Origin: a virus
Reading direction: 5' to 3' (one strand)
IMG/VR virus record: IMGVR_UViG_3300042939_000264
Coordinates: 1-53,393 of that record
DNA: 53,393 bases
The position numbers were made by a program, and so were the translations under genes. The notes beneath the pieces are model-generated. The model was not told where the DNA came from. It made no database searches and saw nothing but the letters and a program-made list of their open reading frames with translations. Below, piece after piece: positions 38,113 through 45,596 of the stretch; position 1 is the stretch's first letter, and every line of letters starts with the position of its first letter.

Positions 38113-38160
38113 CCTTGTTCCCGTCAGAACATTAAAACTCAAAATAGAAAAAAACACACA

Positions 38161-38403
38161 ATGGAAAAGATCACAAAGAAAACCCTCGTCGCCCGTCTCG
38201 ATTATCTCGAAAACTGCACGGGTAGAAAATTCACCTTGTCCGCACAATGCTCTGGAAATGGCAGAGGTTATTCGTTCATCGATGACCAAGGGCGTCACGC
38301 GATGACCTACGGGCATGTCCCCGCTTCCGTCTTGGATGCATGCGTCACCGCATTCACTCGGGGTTTTTACCGTGGCGAAGAACATATACAAGCCAAATCC
38401 TAA
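38161..38403 (+). CDS. Small hypothetical protein, 80 aa
   Basis: Starts MEKITKKTLVARLDYLENCT and continues as an alpha/beta protein with an aromatic GYSFIDDQGRHAMTYGHVPA. It ends near the first copy of the 11-bp CCCTCCGC repeat family. No family is recognised. Confidence 0.5.
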   Translation: MEKITKKTLVARLDYLENCTGRKFTLSAQCSGNGRGYSFIDDQGRHAMTYGHVPASVLDACVTAFTRGFYRGEEHIQAKS

Positions 38404-38555
38404 TCCAACCCGGCGGGCACTGGTTCGATTCCCTTTCCCGCTATCTCTCCCCCCCGAACCTATCAAACGCAATTCTACGGCCTTTCTCGCGCAAATGCGG
38501 GCGGGCCTTCACATAAAACCAAACCCTCCGCAGCGGGTCAGCTGCGATTCACATA

Positions 38556-38732
38556 ATGAAAATCCGCACACTCACCGAAAAAATCCCAGCCATCCTTTTG
38601 CGCTGGGGAGCTGAAGCTCACCAGCATTTCGCATTTCCGGGCGAATATGTCAGAATCGCGCCCCGAACTTGGGCCTTATGGCTGGGGCAAGCGCCGTCCT
38701 CGAAATACATTTACAGGTTCGAGAAACGCTAA
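38556..38732 (+). CDS. Small hypothetical protein, 58 aa
   Basis: Starts MKIRTLTEKIPAILLRWGAE and has aromatic-rich helices (HFAFPGEYVRIAPRTWALWL). The TAA stop is the first part of an 11-bp repeat copy. No family is recognised. Confidence 0.5.
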   Translation: MKIRTLTEKIPAILLRWGAEAHQHFAFPGEYVRIAPRTWALWLGQAPSSKYIYRFEKR

Positions 38733-38802
38733 CCCTCCGCACCGTTCCTCACAGAACAATCCAAACCTAACCCGCGCCGGACGGTTTCCGGTATTTGATA
38801 GC

Positions 38803-39123
38803 ATGAAAAACACACACACTCCCGGTCCTTGGTCTATCTTGGACCGCCCCGAAAACGCACTTGAGGATGCCCGCATCCTCACACATATCAGCAACGGCGC
38901 ACACATCGTTTGCACCCTCGGCTCCACTTGCACGGACGGATCGCCCGCGCACTCTGCTAATGCCGCCCTCATCTCCTCAGCGCCCGACCTTCTCTCCGCT
39001 TTGGAGCAGGCATATAACGCAATTGCATGGAATATTCCGGGCGGAACCCTGTCCGATGAGGAAGAAGAGGCATTGCTGGACACTATCCGCGCATCCATCG
39101 CGAAAGCAAAGGGGGAAGCATGA
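38803..39123 (+). CDS. Phage protein with HTPGPW and NAALISSAPDLL motifs, 106 aa
   Basis: The start MKNTHTPGPWSILDRPENAL and the segment ANAALISSAPDLLSALEQAY are shared by many small phage and prophage proteins; their role is unknown. ATG 38803 is chosen as it begins with that conserved start. It couples to the next gene (ATGA). Confidence 0.65.
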   Translation: MKNTHTPGPWSILDRPENALEDARILTHISNGAHIVCTLGSTCTDGSPAHSANAALISSAPDLLSALEQAYNAIAWNIPGGTLSDEEEEALLDTIRASIAKAKGEA

Positions 39124-39308
39124 GCGCCGAATTTCACGCCCTATCCGGCAAGATCAAGAAGGCCGATTGCAAAGATAAGCTGGCGCGGCTGGAAAGGTCT
39201 TGCGAACGAATCTTTGAACTGGGATTCCTCTCCACGCATGAGTTTTGTCTTCTCGATGATATGATCATGCGTCGATATGTGAAAATGGAATATCCCGAAC
39301 TATCCTAA
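39120..39308 (+). CDS. Small helical protein, 62 aa
   Basis: Starts MSAEFHALSGKIKKADCKDK; helical and Lys/Glu-rich. Its stop is part of a repeat copy. It ends near a hairpin (39317-39348) that may act as terminator. No family is recognised. Confidence 0.5.
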   Translation: MSAEFHALSGKIKKADCKDKLARLERSCERIFELGFLSTHEFCLLDDMIMRRYVKMEYPELS

Positions 39309-39316
39309 CCCTCCGC

Positions 39317-39348
39317 ATCGGGCGTGAAGTTCGACCCTTCCGCCCGAT
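39317..39348. terminator. Hairpin between convergent genes
   Basis: ATCGGGCG/CGCCCGAT (8 bp) with a 16-nt loop lies between the ends of the plus 62-aa and minus 39348 genes, next to the palindrome at 39349. There is no U-tract, so termination is tentative. Confidence 0.35.
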
Positions 39349-39998
39349 TATCGTTCCCGATACTCATCCTCATTGCCTGCGCTTAACAATGCGCCCGCTT
39401 TCTGCACATTTTCACCCTCCGCATCGGCCTCGAAACTTGATTGTGAACCCTCCGCATCACTACCCTTTTTCGCCTCCGAATGTTGATAGTCAACACGGAC
39501 GCTTTGAACCTCAATTTCCTCTGCTTTGGACGGCGGGGCTATGTGCAAAGCCACCATTGCGTTCAGGCTCACGGCTTGCGTCGATGCGACATCTGCGCCC
39601 TTTAGCCCGTATGATGTTTCGGCAGCTTCCAAATACTTTTGGAACAGGTCGATCATCTCGCGCAGTTCCTTCACCGATCCTTTCACCTGATGCTCCGCAA
39701 TAGCCCTCCGCAACTTTTCCAAGGTATCGAACGCGAACAGATGGTGCTCCTCCACACCAGCGGTCCTTCTCTCCACGATTGTCTTATCTGTGGCGGCTTT
39801 CGCTTTAGCCAGAACCTCGTCCCTTTTGTCGAGCAGCTTCCGAATCGCCACTTGATTCTTCAGATAGGCAAGGCTCATCCCTCGCCCTCCGAACTCTTCC
39901 ATCGCGTGAACCTCGCGAACCGTTTTCCCGGCCATGAGGAGCCGCTCGATCAAATCCCAGTCCCACTTTGGGGCGCTGCCTGTTGTGCATTTAGCCAT
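39348..39998 (-). CDS. Candidate terminase small subunit (orphan), about 216 aa
   Basis: Residues about 8-55 (WDLIERLLMAGKTVREVHAM, GGRGMSLAYLKNQVAIRKLL) read as an HTH of the kind in small terminases. A long helical stretch ELREMIDLFQKYLEAAETSY follows, then an acidic tail. The start at ATG 39998 is preferred; an in-frame ATG at 40022 lies inside the repeat. The tail contains repeated DAEG encoded by the 11-bp repeat. It is 16 kb from the large subunit, so the identity is tentative. Confidence 0.4.
   Translation of the reverse strand: MAKCTTGSAPKWDWDLIERLLMAGKTVREVHAMEEFGGRGMSLAYLKNQVAIRKLLDKRDEVLAKAKAATDKTIVERRTAGVEEHHLFAFDTLEKLRRAIAEHQVKGSVKELREMIDLFQKYLEAAETSYGLKGADVASTQAVSLNAMVALHIAPPSKAEEIEVQSVRVDYQHSEAKKGSDAEGSQSSFEADAEGENVQKAGALLSAGNEDEYRER
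39349..39362. promoter_or_regulatory. Palindrome site 18 (inner TTCC)
   Basis: At the 3' end of the minus-strand terminase-small-like gene, overlapping its stop codon. Confidence 0.75.
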
Positions 39999-40082
39999 GG
40001 GCGGGACGGTAACCCTCCGCATCGGCTCTGTCTACAAAATTTTGTTGTTCTCCCCGAACGCTAACCCTAAACTAAAAATGAA

Positions 40083-40274
40083 ATGAGAGACACATCGAAA
40101 AGCCAAATCAAAAAGCTCATGCGCTTGCTTGAGTGGGCCGACACCTACTTGCAGGCAATGGAAAACTGCACCTCTGGCGGTATCGGTGACGATATTACTA
40201 GGCTACGCCAGCAGATTGAGCAGGTTCTTGAATGCGACCCCAACGCAATCAGGGAGGACATCTACCATGACTAG
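40083..40274 (+). CDS. Small helical protein, 63 aa
   Basis: Starts MRDTSKSQIKKLMRLLEWAD; helical. A palindrome lies in the gene (40181-40194) and encodes part of GIGDDITR. It overlaps the next gene by 8 bp. Confidence 0.5.
   Translation: MRDTSKSQIKKLMRLLEWADTYLQAMENCTSGGIGDDITRLRQQIEQVLECDPNAIREDIYHD
40181..40194. promoter_or_regulatory. Palindrome site 19 (inner GTGA)
   Basis: Inside the 63-aa gene. Confidence 0.7.
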
Positions 40275-40485
40275 AGAACAATACGCACTCGAACGAGCAC
40301 AAAGAACAGGGGAGTCCCCGGTGACTCTTGCTTACATGCTAGAACCATTTGATGTCCTATGGGTCGAGCCTGCCCGCGATACCGATGGAGGCTGGTGCTT
40401 GTCCGACCTCCAGAACAATGTCCAATACGGGCCGTTTTACTATGAAGACCACGCATACGATTACGCTATCCAATTAAGACAATGA
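40267..40485 (+). CDS. Small hypothetical protein, 72 aa
   Basis: ATG 40267 gives MTREQYALERAQRTGESPVT; a central VLWVEPARDTDGGWCLSDLQ and a Tyr-rich end (FYYEDHAYDYAIQLRQ). Its stop overlaps the helicase start as ATGA, so they are likely co-expressed. No family is recognised. Confidence 0.5.
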   Translation: MTREQYALERAQRTGESPVTLAYMLEPFDVLWVEPARDTDGGWCLSDLQNNVQYGPFYYEDHAYDYAIQLRQ

Positions 40486-42104
40486 TCGCTAAAATACTTG
40501 AAACACTAGACTTCGCCGATCCTGTCCGGCTCAACACCAAATACGGCTTGCGGATGGTTCGCAAGTCTCCGCTCTCTTTGGACTTCTGGGGAGCGTGGAA
40601 CATGGCTAGCGATTCCGAGAAGGCTGCATTCAAGAAGGCCGGATTCTCGTTAGGCAAATACCGAGAGGTTTGGGAGATGTCGTGGTGGAGCGATAAGAAC
40701 CTCCGCTTTAATCAACCAGAATGTCCGGGACAGATTATTCATGAACCCGAACCCGAACCCGTGGTGGAACTGCCCGAACTTCAGTTCCCCGAGAAGCTAT
40801 TCCCCTATCAGGTCGATAGCGTTCGCCGGGGTGTGGCTACCATGTCCAAGTATGGCCGCGTTCTACTCGGGCACGGCACAGGCATGGGCAAGACGGCCAT
40901 CGCACTAGCTATTGCTCGGGAGCGTGGGCGCAGAGTTGCTGTGATCTGCCCCCTTTCTATAGTAACGGATTGGTTTCGGCTTGCGAAATACCTTGGCGTG
41001 GAAGTCTATGAAGCGGCTGGATGGGAAAGAGTAAAGACTGGTAAGACTAAAATCGGTAATTGGACCGACAAAGAAAAGAAGAGGTTCGTTTACACTCTGC
41101 CCGAAGATTGTGATCTGGTCATTGACGAGGCCCACAAGGCCAAAGCCCCCGGCGCGACACAGAACTCTCTGCTCCTGCGCGATGCGGTTGACCAGAACCT
41201 CCCTTGCATTGCGTTATCGGCGACGATAGCGAGCGATCCAACTCAGTTGTGGGCGATGGGTATGTTCCTTGGCCTGCACTCGGGCGGATCGGATTACTAT
41301 CGCTTCCTCTCTAGGAATGGATGCTACAAGACCCAATGGGGAATGCAGTTCCGTGGTGGTAAGCCTATCCTCAAGAAGCTCCACAGTCAGATATTCCCCG
41401 AGCGTGGCAATAGGCTGCGCCCGATTGATGCGGGAGACGCATTCCCAGAGACTCTGATCGCCGCCCGTGCATTCGATATGGACTCGGCCAAGGACATTGC
41501 CAACGAGTATGACGAACTCTCTGCCCGTATTGAGGAGCTTCGCATGTCAGAGAACTTCATGGCAGACAAGCTCGCAGCTATCACCAAGGCTCGCCAGCGC
41601 ATTGAATTGTTGAAAGCCCCATCCATTGCGTCTGTGGCTAAAGACCTAATCGAGGAAGGTAACTCGGTATTCATTGCGGTGAACTTCACCGAGACCCGTG
41701 AGTTCCTCATGCAGGAGTTGAAAACCAAGTGTGCGATCTACGGCGGGCAGAAGGACATGGATCGGCGGGGTGCTATCGACAGCTTCCAGCGTGACGATTC
41801 CCGTGTCCTTGTGGGTATCACCCAAGCATGTCGCGAAGGTATCAGCTTGCACGATACCAAGGGGGAATTCCCACGCGTGGCTCTGATTAGCCCGACCTAC
41901 TCTGCCCTAGACCTGATCCAAGTATTGGGCCGCGTCCACCGTGCAGGCGGGAAGACAAAGAGCATTCAGTATATCGCCTACTGTTCAGGGGTGCCAGTCG
42001 AGGAAAGAATCTGCAAGAAGTTGAACGAAAAGATGGCAAACCTATCATCCATCATGGACGGCGACCTCGACACCGCCGTTTACTTGGATACAGAAAAAGT
42101 TTGA
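40482..42104 (+). CDS. SNF2/SF2-like DNA helicase-translocase, 540 aa
   Basis: SF2 motifs occur in order: FPYQVDSVRRGVATM (Q-like), GHGTGMGKTAIALA (motif I near 130), DLVIDEAHKAK (motif II near 214), ALSATI (III), FIAVNFTETREFLM...AIYGGQKDMDRRGAI (IV-like) and LIQVLGRVHRAGG (motif VI). The QxxGRxxRxG form fits SNF2/UvsW-like phage remodelling helicases that move replication or recombination intermediates. A palindrome lies at 41215, and a promoter overlaps its stop. Confidence 0.85.
   Translation: MIAKILETLDFADPVRLNTKYGLRMVRKSPLSLDFWGAWNMASDSEKAAFKKAGFSLGKYREVWEMSWWSDKNLRFNQPECPGQIIHEPEPEPVVELPELQFPEKLFPYQVDSVRRGVATMSKYGRVLLGHGTGMGKTAIALAIARERGRRVAVICPLSIVTDWFRLAKYLGVEVYEAAGWERVKTGKTKIGNWTDKEKKRFVYTLPEDCDLVIDEAHKAKAPGATQNSLLLRDAVDQNLPCIALSATIASDPTQLWAMGMFLGLHSGGSDYYRFLSRNGCYKTQWGMQFRGGKPILKKLHSQIFPERGNRLRPIDAGDAFPETLIAARAFDMDSAKDIANEYDELSARIEELRMSENFMADKLAAITKARQRIELLKAPSIASVAKDLIEEGNSVFIAVNFTETREFLMQELKTKCAIYGGQKDMDRRGAIDSFQRDDSRVLVGITQACREGISLHDTKGEFPRVALISPTYSALDLIQVLGRVHRAGGKTKSIQYIAYCSGVPVEERICKKLNEKMANLSSIMDGDLDTAVYLDTEKV
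41215..41228. promoter_or_regulatory. Palindrome site 20 (inner GCGA)
   Basis: Inside the SNF2-like helicase gene, encoding part of the ALSATI motif. Confidence 0.7.
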
Positions 42105-42128
42105 CAACACGTTAGGCCGTGCTATTTA
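42101..42128 (+). promoter_or_regulatory. Promoter of the hairpin-rich RNA region
   Basis: -35 TTGACA (42101-42106), 16-bp spacer, extended -10 TGC-TATTTA (42120-42128), with an A-rich tract before the -35. It overlaps the helicase stop codon and would drive the RNA at 42135-42272. Confidence 0.55.
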
Positions 42129-42134
42129 GCGGAG

Positions 42135-42272
42135 GCTAGCCTAACATGACCGAGGGCCACGGAGGACTTACTCTCCCCCGTGGCTCTCAGCGTTTCTAGA
42201 GGGGAAGGGGAGCCGACCGCTACGCAATCGACTCCCCACACAACAGCCAAACAAGGCTGCGCTACTCTAGCG
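42135..42272 (+). ncRNA. Candidate small RNA with four successive hairpins
   Basis: Downstream of the promoter: GAGGGCCACGG/CCGTGGCTCTC (42152-42188), GGGGAGCCGA/TCGACTCCCC (42207-42237), CAGCC-AAACAA-GGCTG (42244-42259) and CGCTA-CTC-TAGCG (42260-42272). A palindrome follows at 42274. A 17-codon ORF with a fair Shine-Dalgarno starts at 42146 and overlaps the first hairpin. Confidence 0.5.
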
Positions 42273-42273
42273 T

Positions 42274-42287
42274 TATCGGTAACGATA
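42274..42287. promoter_or_regulatory. Palindrome site 21 (inner GTAA)
   Basis: In the hairpin-rich non-coding region just after the candidate small RNA. Confidence 0.8.
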
Positions 42288-42922
42288 CTCAAGCATTTTC
42301 TTCACTAGCTCTACACTTGTTTCCACTAGTGCTACACTAGCGTCTGCTATGCAGACCAGCGTAGGTGGAGTCTAGTGAGAGAAGAGTGAGCCAAATTGTT
42401 TTTGGCAGGGTGAACCCGAGCGACAAGTCACCCAAGGTATGGGGTAACTTGCCAAGCGTGAGACCACTATGTTTTTGTATAGGTGTGTCACCGTCGCTTC
42501 CGATCCTCGTCCAGAGGCCTACCTTTGCCTAGACTAGCCTAATATCGTTGGCTGATCGCAAGTCGCCCATAAGGGCAGCATTAAGATGGCAGGATGTCAT
42601 TGCCGTTCCATCTCCTCTCCTTCGCTGGCACTTATAGGCCTATGCCCCGGTGCGTCGTTCACGCATTCCCGCCAGCTACACGATTCAATGTTGGCAAAAA
42701 GGATTGAGCCTGTGGAGTGAACGATACTCACACAGGCCCAATTTTGAAAGGCTCATGCCGAAGATCGTTCCCTCGGTATTGAATACCAGAGAGGATAGTC
42801 AGCTTTCCGAGCCAGTCAAATCTTTTTTTTGAAAATAAAGTGTGGAGTTAACTAAGCGGTTCCTCCACTATGGGGCGAATGAATAACCAGCCACAACAAG
42901 CCGCCGCAATCCCCACTGAAGT
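42288..42922. other. Non-coding region with further repeats and hairpins
   Basis: Tandem CACTAG-type repeats (42303-42340, period 21) and GTCTGC-TAT-GCAGAC (42342-42356) come first. Next is a double helix TTGGCAGGGTGA closing with TCACCC and TGCCAA (42402-42455), and then an 11-bp hairpin (42708-42737, one bulge). A T-tract (about 42824-42831) precedes the convergent 42923 gene. One or more RNAs may be made here; I see no credible protein gene. Confidence 0.45.
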
Positions 42923-43228
42923 TTAGCTCGCGGGTTGCTCTTCTGCAACCTCAGTTTTCTCGTCACGCTTTACGGTTTGAGCAGAAATGTAGTAGAGGAG
43001 GGCTTGTTGCATGTGGCTGATCGCCTCCATACCCTCGCGCTGGCGGCTCTCACTCTTGATGACCATGGTAGCGGCGGCGTGGAGGAGGCTAGCCATTCCT
43101 GTGACAAGCTCGTTGGTCTTGTCGTTAGCGATGCGCGGGAAGCTGAACATCTCGCGCAGCCAGTCCTTCACGGCTTGCTGCTGTTTCATCTCTTCTGTGA
43201 TTTCGATTGTGTTATCTTTAGTTTCCAT
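42923..43228 (-). CDS. Small helical protein, 101 aa
   Basis: Starts METKDNTIEITEEMKQQQAV; helical with a central ASLLHAAATMVIKSESRQRE and an acidic end. It is the last gene of the early minus-strand operon. No family is recognised. Confidence 0.5.
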   Translation of the reverse strand: METKDNTIEITEEMKQQQAVKDWLREMFSFPRIANDKTNELVTGMASLLHAAATMVIKSESRQREGMEAISHMQQALLYYISAQTVKRDEKTEVAEEQPAS

Positions 43229-43258
43229 ATTGGTTTCTATTTGGTTTGTTTGTTAGGT

Positions 43259-43600
43259 TTAGTTTGCCAATGATTCGATCATTGCGTCTATGTCTTCCTC
43301 TGTGAGGTTGAACTTCTCCATGAGTTCGCGTTTCTTTTGATCGGCTTTGCGCCGTCTATCTGTCGCGAACATTGCTTCTTTCATAAATACGTCTAGACCA
43401 GCGAAGACTTCTTTGAAGTGAGCAGTCTTTGATCTGTCCCATTTTTTGATAGGCATGAGACGGGAAAACAAATAGTCGTATTCCCAATCAAGCAAATCAG
43501 CTAATTCTGTGACGTTATAGATGAAGGTTTGGTAGCTTGCAATGATGTCTTTCATTGCGCGGCGGGCTTCATCCCAGCTTTCGGGCAGTTCTTCTTTCAT
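43259..43600 (-). CDS. Small helical protein, 113 aa
   Basis: Starts MKEELPESWDEARRAMKDII; helical, basic in the middle (RRRKADQKKRELMEKFNL) and with a terminal NLTEEDIDAMIE motif. It follows the 320-aa gene by 1 bp. It could be an accessory to the DNA metabolism genes upstream. No family is recognised. Confidence 0.5.
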   Translation of the reverse strand: MKEELPESWDEARRAMKDIIASYQTFIYNVTELADLLDWEYDYLFSRLMPIKKWDRSKTAHFKEVFAGLDVFMKEAMFATDRRRKADQKKRELMEKFNLTEEDIDAMIESLAN

Positions 43601-43601
43601 G

Positions 43602-44564
43602 TTATTTCTCCTTCAAGAATGGCACCCATTGATCTTCAGCGGGGTCATACCAAGATTTCTGTGCTAGGTCAATAAGCAAGTGGTGAGGCTCCAGCTTGGC
43701 CGGGATGCTTCGTAGCACCTCCGAGTTGCTAGTGTTGCCTGCATTAAGACAAAGGTAGCGATGTCCTAATGGAGCTTGACCCTTACCTTGCTCTGCCTTC
43801 ACTCTGTCTCTCACCTCGCTGGAGGATAGCTTCTCTTCTTTGGCCTTCTCTAGTAGGTCTAGCTTCTTAGTCTCTGTGAGGTCAGCGTTGCCGATCTCGC
43901 GGTAGACTGTGAAGGGTAGCATAGGGTCTCTCTTTGCAGCAGGGAACGCCCTACAAGCCCGTGCGTAGCCGCTAACCGTGCTGTAGCTCTTCTTGAACTG
44001 CGAGCAGAGTTGGTTCACCACATCTTCATGCCCAGCGTTCTCAAGGGCGACCACCGAATCTCCGATGATCCATTGTGCGCCTGACTCTAAGGCGAGGCCG
44101 AAGCCAAAGGCTCCAACCCAGTCCTGCATAGTGACATCCCCGCGAGGAACGCATTGGGTCATACCTGCGCCCAAGTCGAACTTCTTACTGAAGCTACCGA
44201 GTTCGATACCTTGTGCTGAGTTGACTAGCTGGCTCTTCTCGCACTCCACTACAGGCTCATCGTCTTCGATCTCTTCTAGCTCATCATCCTCTGGCTCATC
44301 TGCCAAGTCAGCCTCTAGTTCGTTGGCATACTCCAAGTCAGAGAGGATGCGTTCAAAAACCATGACCACCTCATCCGGCACATCGTCGCCGGGATACTCG
44401 TCGTTCATGGCCATCAAGAAGAGCTTCTTCACCTTGTCCAGCGTCCACTTGATTCCCTTGTATTCTTGTAGTGCCCACTCTACCAACTCCTGCTGGTAGA
44501 CTTTGGCTGTGACTATCTCGCCCGCCCGATCATCGAGAGGGGACATTAACATGAGTTCTTTCAT
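43602..44564 (-). CDS. Candidate DNA-binding protein with HTH-like region, 320 aa
   Basis: Residues about 1-125 are acidic and include EADLADEPEDDELEEIEDDE. From about 145 a helical domain WIIGDSVVALENAGHEDVVN... with KKSYSTVSGYARACRAFPAA looks like the winged or HTH segment of plasmid or phage regulators. The C-terminus is mixed. By position it is early and coupled to the small HTH gene upstream, so it is an alternative candidate for recognising the genome-wide palindrome. Confidence 0.4.
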   Translation of the reverse strand: MKELMLMSPLDDRAGEIVTAKVYQQELVEWALQEYKGIKWTLDKVKKLFLMAMNDEYPGDDVPDEVVMVFERILSDLEYANELEADLADEPEDDELEEIEDDEPVVECEKSQLVNSAQGIELGSFSKKFDLGAGMTQCVPRGDVTMQDWVGAFGFGLALESGAQWIIGDSVVALENAGHEDVVNQLCSQFKKSYSTVSGYARACRAFPAAKRDPMLPFTVYREIGNADLTETKKLDLLEKAKEEKLSSSEVRDRVKAEQGKGQAPLGHRYLCLNAGNTSNSEVLRSIPAKLEPHHLLIDLAQKSWYDPAEDQWVPFLKEK

Positions 44565-44773
44565 AGTTCTGCGAAGTTTTGTAATGCGAGGGCGATACTC
44601 CCTCTAGGTTCCACTTCCCCCGAGAGCCAGCGCGATACCTGCACCGCGCCAGCTTTGTCTTGGGATATCCATTCTTCTTTGGGAAGAAACTTATTAAGAT
44701 GCTGCGGCATGTCTTTGACCATGATGTCATTTCTGACCATCGAGTCTAATACCGCGTTAAGTAGTTCATTCAT
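44561..44773 (-). CDS. Small HTH regulator, 70 aa
   Basis: ATG 44773 gives MNELLNAVLDSMVRNDIMVK. The segment AGAVQVSRWLSGEVEPRGSI has the helix-3 look of Cro/XRE domains (VSRWxSGxxxP), although it is compact. It overlaps the SSB-like gene by 8 bp and the next gene by 4 bp. Likely a second DNA-binding regulator in the early operon. Confidence 0.55.
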   Translation of the reverse strand: MNELLNAVLDSMVRNDIMVKDMPQHLNKFLPKEEWISQDKAGAVQVSRWLSGEVEPRGSIALALQNFAEL

Positions 44774-45596
44774 CCCAAGGAATCTCTGGTTGGTTCTCAA
44801 GGTCTTCGGGATCACCGCCAAGTTGGAGGTCGTTTCCGGCCTGCTCTACGCACTTCGCGAATGGCGTATCAAAGCCTTTGGCAAGGTAATGCTCATAGAG
44901 TTTGGTCAATGCTGGCTTGCCTACCTCTCCAAGTTTCTTGCCTTTGTTGCTACCACTCGGCACGATGGCTGATGCCCAGTCTTTTGGATCGGGTGTCTCT
45001 TCTTTCTTCGGAAGGATAGTAATGCCCTTCTTGTTGGCTTCGATGAAGACAGAGGACACATAGCTACGAAGGGTCTCTTCGTTGTATGCGAGCGACGTGT
45101 AGCCCAACCGGACCAGCTTGTTACAGAGCATATGCAACTCAACGATCTTCTCGATAGCTTCCACAGGGTCTTTCACCATCTGGACTACCTGAGTGAAGGT
45201 TGTGTTGGTTTGGGTAGAAACGGGTGTGTTTGCGGGCATCTCCTGATTATCGTCACCGATAACGATGTTCGCGCTCTTGGTTACTTTGATCAGGTCGCGG
45301 TCTACCTTAGTCCCATCCTTCTTGCTGTAGCTCTCATGCTCAAGTGAGACTCCATGCAGACCATGCTTGCTGCGGGTGCTAACGAGCGTGACCATTTGCT
45401 TCTCTAGGCGGGCCGGGTCTTCCTCTCGGTCGAAGAACTTGAGTCCGTAGGTATCCCCGTCGATCTCAATCTCTCCACCTTGAATCTTAAACTCGCCTTT
45501 CGGCCCTTTGAATGTGCGGGGTTCCCACAGTTTTGTGATCTTGCCCGTGACTTTCTTGATGATGTCTTTCTGTTCTATGTTTTCTAGTTGTTTCAT
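44766..45596 (-). CDS. SSB-like OB-fold protein, 276 aa
   Basis: N-terminal VTGKITKLWEPRTFKGPKGE...GGEIEIDGDTYGLKFF with a final beta region reads as an OB fold for single-stranded DNA. The middle is helical, and the C-terminus ends PEDLENQPEIPWDE. This acidic hydrophobic tip resembles the SSB tail that recruits partner proteins. It is followed by a nuclease gene. It contains a palindrome (45248-45261). The family is not certain. Confidence 0.55.
   Translation of the reverse strand: MKQLENIEQKDIIKKVTGKITKLWEPRTFKGPKGEFKIQGGEIEIDGDTYGLKFFDREEDPARLEKQMVTLVSTRSKHGLHGVSLEHESYSKKDGTKVDRDLIKVTKSANIVIGDDNQEMPANTPVSTQTNTTFTQVVQMVKDPVEAIEKIVELHMLCNKLVRLGYTSLAYNEETLRSYVSSVFIEANKKGITILPKKEETPDPKDWASAIVPSGSNKGKKLGEVGKPALTKLYEHYLAKGFDTPFAKCVEQAGNDLQLGGDPEDLENQPEIPWDE
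45248..45261. promoter_or_regulatory. Palindrome site 22 (inner TCAC)
   Basis: Inside the SSB-like gene. Confidence 0.7.

Larger units (their letters stand above)
38522..40025 (+). repeat. Dispersed repeat AACCCTCCGCA, six copies
   Basis: Copies occur at 38522, 38731, 39307, 39413 (with CACC in place of AACC), 39446 and 40011; four extend to GCATCGG or a close relative. Two overlap the TAA stop codons of plus-strand genes, and two lie in the 3' end of the minus-strand 39348 gene, where they encode repeated DAEG. One is at its 5' end. I see no copies elsewhere in the window. Confidence 0.65.

Noticed and set aside
38410-38440. GGTTCGATTCC resembling a tRNA T-loop
   Set aside because: Only two pairs of the T-stem form and no acceptor or anticodon arms were found.
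38647-38802. N-terminal extension of the HTPGPW protein to 38647
   Set aside because: The conserved family start is at 38803 and the extension overlaps the 58-aa gene.
42650-42832. 60-aa frame in the 42.1-42.9 kb region
   Set aside because: It runs through a strong hairpin and has no ribosome-binding site or protein-like composition.
42820-42835. T-run as a strong terminator
   Set aside because: It lacks a GC-rich stem directly before the T-run on either strand.
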